In this document: in pieces, positions 57,503-64,000 of the stretch
Layout of the letters: the number at the start of each line of letters is the position of its first letter
Numbering within the stretch: the stretch's first letter is position 1
IMG/VR virus record: IMGVR_UViG_3300050821_006071
Span: 1-64,000 of that record
Strand: one strand, 5' to 3'
Source of the DNA: a virus
DNA length: 64,000 nucleotides
Translations under genes and position numbers: made by a program
Notes under the pieces: generated by a model
What the model saw: only the letters and a program-made list of their open reading frames with translations
Database searches by the model: none
What the model was told of the DNA's origin: nothing

Positions 57503-58645
57503 TCAGCGTGCGGTGTCCTCTGACTGATAGATGACCTGAATTGGGCAAGTGGTCTCGTCATCGAGGCCGGTAAAGCCAACCGCTTGCGTGAGCACGGCAG
57601 GGCCGCCCGCCTTCGGCGATTCGCCGTCAAGGCGGATGTTCGGGATGATGACATCAAGCAGATAGTTGCTTGCGCCCACCGTGGGGCCGACGAACGTAAG
57701 CTCCATGCTCGTTGGCACGTCGCCAGCAAAGGCGTTATACCAAGCCATTGAGCTTTGCCATTCGGCCGTGAACTGCCCGGTCAACATTCGGAAGCCGTTT
57801 TCGATTTGCTCGGCCTTGAATCCAGCGGAACCGAGGAAGTAACGGTTGGCCTCGAACTTCACGGCATGCTTTATGTCTATGTCGCGAATCTGCGCCGCAG
57901 CGTAAGTGCTGTTGGTGCATCGGGCGATCTGGTTTGCGGCGTAAACGTATGTGAAGCCCGTGTAGATCGTGGCTTCCCTAAAGTGGAAAAGGCCTTCTCC
58001 GAGTCCCGAGGTGGGCACGCCAAAGCTAGCCAGAGCCGGGGTAGCGGCATTCAGCGGATCACCGCTAGAACCAACGCCACCGTTGGGGAAGGGACCTGCC
58101 AACTCGTTGCGGCCATCGATCGTGAGCGACAGCTCTGCAATCTGGCCTACCGCGCACTTGATTTCCCAATCGGTGAGCTTGCAGCCAACCTCGGTGATCG
58201 GCTCAACCGCGCCGTTGTCGGCCGCTGCCAAGCCCTTCTGCACACTGAAACTGTGCCCGAGCATGCCACCCACGAGTTGCGATCCGCCTAGGCCCTGGTG
58301 AATCGATTGGTAAATGCCCGTGGAGCCGATCTGAGTCGGGGCAACCAAGGTCTGGCCCCAACTGCCGATCATGTAATTCAACCAAAAGGCAAGCTGACGT
58401 GTTGGCAAGTCCATAACGATGGCCCCGCCCATGTCATAGTTGGTCAGAACACGCCGCTTGGAACGGTCATAGACACGACCTGCCGCGAGTCCCTGCCCTT
58501 GAACGGTGGTTTTCTTAAGCGCTAGAGTCTCTGACTTAATCTCATAGCTACGGCCAGCGGTAAGGTTGGCGGCTACGCCAAATGCTCCTTCATCGCCTGC
58601 CACAACTTGGGTACCGAGACCAGAAGCAACAGATGGGTAAGGCAT
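57503..58645 (-). CDS. Major tail tube protein
   Basis: 380 aa. MPYPSVASGLGTQVVAGDEG is the usual opening of actinophage tail tube proteins, then SYEIKSETLALKKTTVQGQG, and AEWQSSMAWYNAFAGDVPTS; C-terminal strand YLLDVIIPNIRLDGESPK. Single domain beta-barrel forming the tail tube. Confidence 0.88.
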   Translation of the reverse strand: MPYPSVASGLGTQVVAGDEGAFGVAANLTAGRSYEIKSETLALKKTTVQGQGLAAGRVYDRSKRRVLTNYDMGGAIVMDLPTRQLAFWLNYMIGSWGQTLVAPTQIGSTGIYQSIHQGLGGSQLVGGMLGHSFSVQKGLAAADNGAVEPITEVGCKLTDWEIKCAVGQIAELSLTIDGRNELAGPFPNGGVGSSGDPLNAATPALASFGVPTSGLGEGLFHFREATIYTGFTYVYAANQIARCTNSTYAAAQIRDIDIKHAVKFEANRYFLGSAGFKAEQIENGFRMLTGQFTAEWQSSMAWYNAFAGDVPTSMELTFVGPTVGASNYLLDVIIPNIRLDGESPKAGGPAVLTQAVGFTGLDDETTCPIQVIYQSEDTAR

Positions 58646-58670
58646 TGTTGAGCTTCCTTAGTTTTAAAAA

Positions 58671-59081
58671 TCAGGCTGCCGCACCGGGCAGCGTAAGAAG
58701 CCCCGCGTACGAACTAGCGGAAACAGTGCCGCTCACCGCAATGTTGACCAGGCCGTTGGCGTCGTTGAAAATACGCTGGGAAAACGGCCCGTATAGGTAC
58801 TGCTTACCGGTGGCCATGGCGGATGTCTGGAAGGTTGTCATTGCCGTGAGAGAGACGCCAAGGATGGTGTTGGACTCAATGAGCAAGTTGAATACCGGGG
58901 TATCAGCCCCGGCTACCACGACATGCAACAGCACCCCGCCGGTATTGGCGAACTGAATAAGGGTGACGCTCGCCAGCGTCTGGCCGGCGTATGTCAGCGG
59001 CAGCAACGTGATAGCGAGACCAGACGCACCGGGAATATTGGAGACTGCCGCCGCTGGCGCGGCGAGCGAGAGTGTTGCCAT
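58671..59081 (-). CDS. Head or tail decoration-like protein
   Basis: 136 aa, Ala/Thr/Leu-rich beta protein (MATLSLAAPAAAVSN; LLPLTYAGQTLASVTLIQFA). Similar in start and composition to the proteins at 60275 and 60750; probably a set of related capsid/tail surface proteins. Not assigned further. Confidence 0.6.
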   Translation of the reverse strand: MATLSLAAPAAAVSNIPGASGLAITLLPLTYAGQTLASVTLIQFANTGGVLLHVVVAGADTPVFNLLIESNTILGVSLTAMTTFQTSAMATGKQYLYGPFSQRIFNDANGLVNIAVSGTVSASSYAGLLTLPGAAA

Positions 59082-59105
59082 TGTGAAAAGTCCCTAGAAG
59101 GAAAG

Positions 59106-59594
59106 TCAGGAAAGGGAATAGACGCGTTGGGAGCATTTGGCTAGCCACGTGATTGTTCCCATGGTCATGCCCTTGTTGTCCACATCGGGTATGTAATCCA
59201 GTTCGCCGAACTCGGCGAACCGCACCACCCCGTTAAGCGTCGGGTTGTTAGCCACGGCAATTGCAAGGGCTTTCCACGCTGCCCAACAGCTGTTCTTATT
59301 GGCCAGGAAGCTCTGTAGCGTCGGGGCCATGCCACCGAATACCGTTAGCTTGCACTCGATGGAAAACAGTTCCTCGCGCGTGTAGTCGGGGCCGAGGGCT
59401 GCCGGCTCTTGGTCGGCAGGGTGGACACCGATAACCTGTACCGTGGTCGGTGCAGACCACGCGCCAAGCTCTTTCCCAAACCAGAAATAGACGGCCTCGC
59501 CGTTGGCATCTGTTGGGTACGCCGCCTGATAGATCGTGAACAGTTGATCTATCGCGTCGGGAATGCTGGTGATGTGGCCAAACGCATAGGGCAT
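59106..59594 (-). CDS. Tail terminator / head-tail completion protein candidate
   Basis: 162 aa. AIDQLFTIYQAAYPTDANGE, ELFSIECKLTVFGG, SCWAAWKALAIAVANNPTLN. Alpha/beta pattern and position between connector and tail tube match tail terminator proteins. Confidence 0.6.
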   Translation of the reverse strand: MPYAFGHITSIPDAIDQLFTIYQAAYPTDANGEAVYFWFGKELGAWSAPTTVQVIGVHPADQEPAALGPDYTREELFSIECKLTVFGGMAPTLQSFLANKNSCWAAWKALAIAVANNPTLNGVVRFAEFGELDYIPDVDNKGMTMGTITWLAKCSQRVYSLS

Positions 59595-59600
59595 CTCTGG

Positions 59601-60257
59601 TCACCCGATGATCGGTATGCGCCGATGGCGCTTTAGGAGTTCCAACACGCGGAAAGGCAGCCCCGAGTTGATCGAGGTGATGCCCGTAGCGCGCGTCCAA
59701 TCCTCGTTGAGTGCGTCATAGCTTGAGTACTGCTGTGAGCCTGCCATAGACCGCAATTGGCTGTTCTGATACCAATGGGCGATCATTTCCAGTGCGCCAA
59801 GGCGGATTGATGGGGGCACGGTGGCCCGACCTGCCGTATACCACACGTGGATGTTTTTCGTTCCGGGCACGAACGGAATCTGTACGTTGCCGGCGGAACG
59901 CCTTGTAATGCCCCCGATGGTCGGGGAATCGAGGCTGTAGGCATACATAGAGCTTGCGGGGATGGTGTTAACGGGCTGATAGTCCAGCATGTAATTGAAC
60001 CAGCCCCACCCTTCCTCTACGGCCTCGACGCTCAAAACGGGCCGATGGCGCAGGTAAACCCAAAATCCGCCACCGTCGTAATACTCGTCATAGTGAACCG
60101 GAATTACCTCGCCGCACTCGGCGACAACAACATCGTCAACCGCTGCAATAAAACCCATCAATGCCATGTCATCGGTAGTGTCGGTTTGGGACATGCGGAG
60201 ATGGGCTTTCACGTCTTGCAGTGTCACAACGTCTGTCGGAATATTGATACCAGGCAT
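59601..60257 (-). CDS. Head-tail connector protein (gp6-like)
   Basis: 218 aa. VVTLQDVKAHLRMSQTDTTD, AAVDDVVVAECGEVIPVHYD, and a C-terminal helix (LGALEMIAHWYQNSQLRSMA) match the HK97 gp6/SPP1 gp15 adaptor family. Binds the portal ring. Confidence 0.8.
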   Translation of the reverse strand: MPGINIPTDVVTLQDVKAHLRMSQTDTTDDMALMGFIAAVDDVVVAECGEVIPVHYDEYYDGGGFWVYLRHRPVLSVEAVEEGWGWFNYMLDYQPVNTIPASSMYAYSLDSPTIGGITRRSAGNVQIPFVPGTKNIHVWYTAGRATVPPSIRLGALEMIAHWYQNSQLRSMAGSQQYSSYDALNEDWTRATGITSINSGLPFRVLELLKRHRRIPIIG

Positions 60258-60274
60258 CGTGACCTCGGCTCAGA

Positions 60275-60673
60275 TCAGTAGTCGGTTGCGGTGGCAGTCA
60301 TTTCAATAGGACTGTGGCCGACGTTGACAGCATTCAACGCGAGATACGCTGAGGCTGCCGCCGTGGTGACCGTGGTCACGTTCACCTGAATCAGTCCGCT
60401 AGAGTTCTGACAGTTAAACGGGATGTTCGCGAAGACAGCAAGGCCGAGCGTCAGCAGCGTTACCGTGGCGAACACAGAGGTTCCATCGGCCTTAAGGAGG
60501 TTGACAACGCCGGCGGCAGTGGCGCCCGACCAAACGAGTACAACAAGGTTGGCATTCCACGGGACAGTTAGGCCGGTATTCCCGGTCAATGCGGTGGAGC
60601 CGGCAAGGGTTGAGTTGATTCCGGCCAATCCCGATGTAGCGGTAGTGGGCGCGGCAACGGCAAGTAGAGCCAT
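60275..60673 (-). CDS. Head decoration-like protein
   Basis: 132 aa, Ala/Thr/Val-rich: MALLAVAAPTTATSGLAG, LVVLVWSGATAAGVVNLLKA. Lies between capsid and connector; probably decorates the capsid. Similar in style to the protein at 58671. Confidence 0.6.
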   Translation of the reverse strand: MALLAVAAPTTATSGLAGINSTLAGSTALTGNTGLTVPWNANLVVLVWSGATAAGVVNLLKADGTSVFATVTLLTLGLAVFANIPFNCQNSSGLIQVNVTTVTTAAASAYLALNAVNVGHSPIEMTATATDY

Positions 60674-60749
60674 GGTGTTTTTCTTTCAGTAAAGCGCAAA
60701 AGGTGGTTGTGAGAGCCGGGTGAGGCGTACCCGGCTCCCACGCTCTTGG

Positions 60750-61022
60750 TTAACTCGGATAGGTCAGCGTGACGTTAAATGCAACCGAGAAATAAAGGTA
60801 AAGCGTCAGCATGCCGTAGTTAATGAAAATTCCGGGCCACGTCCACAAAACAGCGGTGCTCGATGCCGGAATTGCTGCCACCACCACGCCCGAGGCCGCG
60901 CCTCCGCTGGTGAACCCTATGGTGACGTTTCCCGCATGCGTGCCATCACCGGTAAAGGCGACCGGTGTGCCTGGCGGTAGCGTGATGGCTTGCGCGCTAT
61001 TGGTTATCGTTGCAGTGGCCAT
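60750..61022 (-). CDS. Small head-associated protein
   Basis: 90 aa: MATATITNSAQAITLPPGTP, GNVTIGFTSGGAASGVVVAA, WPGIFINYGMLTLYLYFSVA. Immediately downstream of the capsid 3' exon; decoration candidate. Function inferred. Confidence 0.55.
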   Translation of the reverse strand: MATATITNSAQAITLPPGTPVAFTGDGTHAGNVTIGFTSGGAASGVVVAAIPASSTAVLWTWPGIFINYGMLTLYLYFSVAFNVTLTYPS

Positions 61023-61031
61023 GACGAACGC

Positions 61032-61988
61032 TCAGGTGGCGTTGTTGCTGAAGTAGGCCGCCGCGCGAAGGTCGTTAGACCTTGCGTCCATACGGATATA
61101 ACCAAGGTAGCCAATTTGCAAGTAGTCGGCATAACGCTCGGTAAGGCGCATCATGGTAGCGCCGTTAACCTGGCGTGCGACCATGGCCGTCTTGAAGTCC
61201 CCGAAAAGCAGTCCGCCGGCGGTTGATGCCGTGGTGGAGACGTTAGACGTATTTTGGTCAACGACAACCGGATACCCGTACAAAGTGTCGGGCTGACCGG
61301 GCGCAACGGCAGGAGACCACAACGGGTGCCCATATGCATCGGTGATTGAACGGAGCATTGCAAGGGTGATGTCATTCGCCACGAAAATGCAGCGGCCGGT
61401 GTTCCTGTAGGCAGGGTCAACGGTGGCGATCATGCCAAGCACGTCGTCAAATCCAATGAGGCCGGCACCAAGCTTGGTGGTTGCCGTAGTGCCGCCAAGA
61501 ATCGTGAACGCCTTGCCGCCTGCTGTTGCCGCCCAGTTGCCTGACGTGCCAGAGAGGTAAACCCCTCCGAGGGCAGGAGCTGACTGGTGACCACGCGCAA
61601 CAAGGGCCGTCTCGATGCCGAGGAAAGCGCTAGAACCTGTGCCCGAGTGGATCTCTGCCGCAACCTTACGGCCGATGGATTCGCCAATTCTATCATTGAC
61701 AAATCCGTCAAGATCGAATGCCGAATCATTAATCAACTGAACCGACGCGAGAATGACGCCAGAAACGATGGTCCAGGCGTTAAGCATGCCCTGACCGAAC
61801 TGGTAGTCAGTGCCGTTAGAGTCACCACCGAAGCCGAGTTGCTGCGCTTCGGTGATGTACCTACCAACGATCTGAGTTGGGTCAACAGTAGGCCAGGGCA
61901 TGGGCTGACCAGAGTCAGTCTGGATTAGCTGGATATAGGGCAAAATGCCCCCGTATGCCTTCAGGGCAATTTGCAAGTTGTGCCAAAA
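61032..61988 (-). CDS. Major capsid protein, 3' exon
   Basis: 318 codons, in frame with the 5' exon after removal of the intron. FWHNLQIALKAYGGILPYIQ continues the HK97 A/P-domain start; later VSGVILASVQLINDSAFDLD, VAAEIHSGTGSSAFLGIETA, VATVDPAYRNTGRCIF-type P-loop and E/G-loop regions. Ends LRAAAYFSNNAT. The open frame continues upstream to 62003 (MSNKS) but that part is intronic. Confidence 0.88.
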   Translation of the reverse strand, partial: FWHNLQIALKAYGGILPYIQLIQTDSGQPMPWPTVDPTQIVGRYITEAQQLGFGGDSNGTDYQFGQGMLNAWTIVSGVILASVQLINDSAFDLDGFVNDRIGESIGRKVAAEIHSGTGSSAFLGIETALVARGHQSAPALGGVYLSGTSGNWAATAGGKAFTILGGTTATTKLGAGLIGFDDVLGMIATVDPAYRNTGRCIFVANDITLAMLRSITDAYGHPLWSPAVAPGQPDTLYGYPVVVDQNTSNVSTTASTAGGLLFGDFKTAMVARQVNGATMMRLTERYADYLQIGYLGYIRMDARSNDLRAAAYFSNNAT

Positions 61989-62906
61989 CGATTTGTTACT
62001 CACTCGCTAGAGTGGGGTAGGTCATTTCTGCCCACCTCTGAATCTTTGCCATCGATTCAGACCAGACTATATTTTCAACCTTCAACAGAAGAACCGAGCG
62101 CAAGATACTTGGCTACATCGGCGGGAATTGAACTGACCAATTCACTTTGGTCTAGTGCCCAATCCCATTTGACGATAATCAAGTTGCAATTGCGGTGAAC
62201 ATAAGAACGGATGCAATGCTTGCATGCCTTCTTGGGATCATGCCCAAAGGGGCAACGACGGTTGTGGTCCACGTGCCCAGCGCTTCCCGAATTTTTATCA
62301 AAGACGGGAGCGAGCATGGGATCGGGGCATCGCACCCAACCACACCGCGTTGTATCAAGCAAACTTCTAAAACGATACGGAGGGTTTGGATAATCCAAAT
62401 TTCGATGCTCTTGGGAGCATGACGGACACCCATATTTTAGAATACACACCGCACGCAGCGTTTGTGTAGCTTGACATTGCAAGCATTGCACAAGATACCA
62501 ATAGCGATACTTACTGGTAGACTTGTCAATGCATTCGATTATCTTACGTTCGTGGTAAACATCGCCAAGGCTCAGAGCCACGGTTTGATGCTTCAATTCG
62601 CCTGGTTTGCGCGTAATGCCAAGAGAGTCTAGGTGGTTGTAAATAACACCCGTACTGCATTGGAATTTCTCAGCAATACGGATGACGGGCCAGCATTCGT
62701 CCATGTATAGACGTTGTAGCTCGTCCTCATCTAGTACCATCTTTAGCATAGCGCCTCTTCTAGCTAATAGGTTGCTTGCGTGTAGTCGTTACGGTGTCCG
62801 TATAGCTTTCGCTAATTGGTTCCCTCGGTATTCCCCGTTTGATTGGTGGGGTTCACCGATACAGCAAGTTATCAATTCACCTTACGGTGAAAGGGGGCTT
62901 TTGAAG
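61989..62906 (-). other. Group I intron in the major capsid gene
   Basis: 918 nt. 5' exon ends ...ATGGGT (U at 62907) and the intron ends in G (61989). Splicing gives ATG GGT | TTT TGG CAC, in frame. The 5' end folds as P1 with GCCC pairing the exon GGGU (U-G at the splice site) and P2 TTCACC/GGTGAA. P7 halves: GACTA (62783-62787 complement) and the hallmark ATATAGTC (near 62065). The HNH ORF lies between the P7 halves, in the P8 region. Confidence 0.85.
62075..62749 (-). CDS. Intron-encoded HNH homing endonuclease
   Basis: 224 aa. N-terminal HTH (LQRLYMDECWPVIRIAEKFQ), zinc-like CxxC (VQCLQCQ, YGCPSC) and the His-Me finger core VDHNRRCPFGHDPKKAC with CIRSYVHRNCN. Type close to endonuclease VII/HNH of phage introns. 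It would cut intron-less capsid genes to spread the intron. Confidence 0.88.
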   Translation of the reverse strand: MLKMVLDEDELQRLYMDECWPVIRIAEKFQCSTGVIYNHLDSLGITRKPGELKHQTVALSLGDVYHERKIIECIDKSTSKYRYWYLVQCLQCQATQTLRAVCILKYGCPSCSQEHRNLDYPNPPYRFRSLLDTTRCGWVRCPDPMLAPVFDKNSGSAGHVDHNRRCPFGHDPKKACKHCIRSYVHRNCNLIIVKWDWALDQSELVSSIPADVAKYLALGSSVEG

Positions 62907-63503
62907 ACCCATTGGAATCATGTAGCCAGCGGTGTAGCCGGTAGCCCCAGCAATACCCGGCTCGGTGCCACCCGTGCTAAGCGCGTTCACGTCAAGGGCC
63001 GCGCGGTATTCCTGCTCGGTCCAGTTGACATCACGCGTAGCGAATTGAGGGTAACCCGTGCGGACGTCGCGCCCGTGGGTATCCTTGCCCTGCTCATACT
63101 GCTTCGCGCCATGGGGGTGGCGAATGACAGTCGGGGAAGAGTAGATACCCCAGGCCTTCCGCTCATCAGGGTTCATGGTGTCGGTGGAGTTGGATGCCAT
63201 GAACTTGAGGAACGCGGTTTCATAGAGGCGTTCCTCGGTGGGCTTGGGCGTTCCGTCGGGCCGAGTGCCGGTCTCAATCTGAGTGCGGCTCTCGTCAGCA
63301 ACATCACTGAGGGTCTTGAATTGCTCGATGCGACGAATGTCTTCGTCAATCTGAGTAATTTTCTTGTTGCGCTTGTCGAAATCTTGGCGATCATCGCTGG
63401 TCAGCTCAACGCCTGTTTCGAGCTTCTCCATGATGGCGCGGCAGCCATCCCAGATCTTGGCCTTCTTCTCACGCAGTTCACGAATCTGAGTCGTGTAATC
63501 CAT
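62907..63503 (-). CDS. Major capsid protein, 5' exon
   Basis: 199 codons. N-terminal ~95 residues are a charged coiled coil (RELREKKAKIWDGCRAIMEK, TQIDEDIRRIEQF), the HK97 delta domain removed by protease. N-arm and start of the E-loop follow (YRAALDVNALSTGG), ending in GYTAGYMIPMG. Runs 9 codons further (LQKPP...) if unspliced, giving a truncated 208-aa product. Exons together make a 517-aa HK97-type capsid protein. Confidence 0.88.
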
Positions 63504-63529
63504 GATTACTTCTTACGAAATCGAAATGG

Positions 63530-64000
63530 TCAGAAACCCATATCGACATCGCGGCTTATCATGCGTAGACGCGCAAGAATAAGTGCTTGGTCGTTTGGGA
63601 TGTTTTCCGAAGTGGATTCATCCGGCTTCGGCTCGGCCGACCTGCCAGCGTCGTTGTCTGAAACGGCGTCGGTGGTGTCCAACTGTTCATGCTTAACCAG
63701 ATGGCTAGCATGCGTGGCGGCACTCGCGATGAGTGCTATTGCCTGCTTAACATCATCAGGGAGTGACTTGGGGTCGGCTCCACCGATAAGTTTCAATGCC
63801 TGACTGAGCAGTGCATCAATCTGCGGAATGCGCTTCTTGGTGCCGCTGGTCAGGTCGCTCGTGTCATCCTTGCGAGATTCGCAAACGTGGGCGGCTCGGT
63901 CGCCGCTCAGCTTGGCCCCGCATGCCGTACAGAACTTGCCGCTCGGGGCCGCTGTCGTCATGGGCTTGCCGCAACTAGAGCAGTATTTTCCGTACTGCCC
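63530..64000 (-). CDS. Zinc-ribbon protein upstream of capsid gene (partial)
   Basis: At least 156 aa visible; the frame is open to the window edge (YGKYCSSCGKPM precedes ATG 63961), so the true start is outside. Two CxxC pairs (CSSCG, CTACGAKLSG) form a double zinc ribbon, then an acidic, helix-rich part (DALLSQALKLIGGADPK; DDVKQAIALIASAATHASHL). Possibly a scaffold-like or accessory head protein; not recognised. Confidence 0.6.
   Translation of the reverse strand, partial: GQYGKYCSSCGKPMTTAAPSGKFCTACGAKLSGDRAAHVCESRKDDTSDLTSGTKKRIPQIDALLSQALKLIGGADPKSLPDDVKQAIALIASAATHASHLVKHEQLDTTDAVSDNDAGRSAEPKPDESTSENIPNDQALILARLRMISRDVDMGF

Noticed and set aside
62682-63803. 373-aa open frame on the rightward strand over the capsid 5' exon
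   Set aside because: Antisense shadow of the capsid exon and zinc-ribbon gene; crosses the intron and has no ribosome site.

Overview
The window looks like most of the genome of a temperate, siphovirus-type phage (long non-contractile tail) of an actinobacterium, probably Streptomyces or a relative. The host assignment rests on four things: a WhiJ-like XRE-DUF5753/DUF397/ATPase cluster, an Lsr2-type nucleoid protein, a prokaryotic ubiquitin-like protein (Pup), and GTG starts with tightly overlapping ATGA/GTGA junctions. An intact 48-bp palindromic attP-like site beside a large serine integrase suggests free phage DNA rather than an integrated prophage. No terminase, portal or capsid protease gene is visible. 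If the genome is circular or circularly permuted, these would lie between the right edge (scaffold/capsid side) and the left edge (HNH gene).

Layout. 1-7714 is a leftward operon of virion-associated proteins containing a complete pup gene at 2588-2776, interrupted by one oppositely oriented Cys-rich gene (1110-2018). 7850-8397 holds two small rightward genes. 8398-9376 has no protein gene: it carries two leftward tRNAs (a Gln and a D-arm-poor Met) and a dense series of hairpins plus a pseudoknot-like fold, a good candidate for a large structured RNA. 9399-29171 is a long rightward early/replication operon: sigma-like factor, family A DNA polymerase, DnaB/RecA-like ATPase, split primase, PD-(D/E)XK nuclease, DEDD exonuclease, endonuclease VII, C5 and adenine methyltransferases, RNA ligase, MazG, and many tiny zinc-binding proteins, ending in a terminator. 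29301-31567 is the leftward integrase block with attP. 32073-35298 is a regulatory/immunity region (GntR, ATPase, XRE-DUF5753, DUF397).

35935-44594 holds mainly rightward small genes of unknown function. It also contains a compact tmRNA-like RNA (39400-39527), a leftward HTH protein and an Lsr2 homologue with an unusual Cys-rich tail. It ends in a bidirectional terminator at 44601-44664. 44698-64000 is the leftward late operon. Read in transcription order it runs: zinc-ribbon protein (cut by the window edge), HK97-type major capsid gene split by a group I intron with an HNH homing endonuclease, head decoration and connector proteins, tail tube, tail assembly chaperone with a canonical -1 frameshift heptamer, tape measure, large LamG-containing tail protein, two jelly-roll-like tail proteins, DUF1906 endolysin, holin and a papain-like protease.

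The most unusual content is the phage-encoded Pup with a ligation-ready C-terminal GGE, co-transcribed with tail genes and without any Pup ligase or proteasome gene. Next are the capsid-gene intron, the mini tmRNA-like RNA, the structured RNA locus and the phage-borne copies of actinobacterial regulators (Lsr2, WhiJ/DUF397). Function calls rest on reading motifs by eye; no database search was run.
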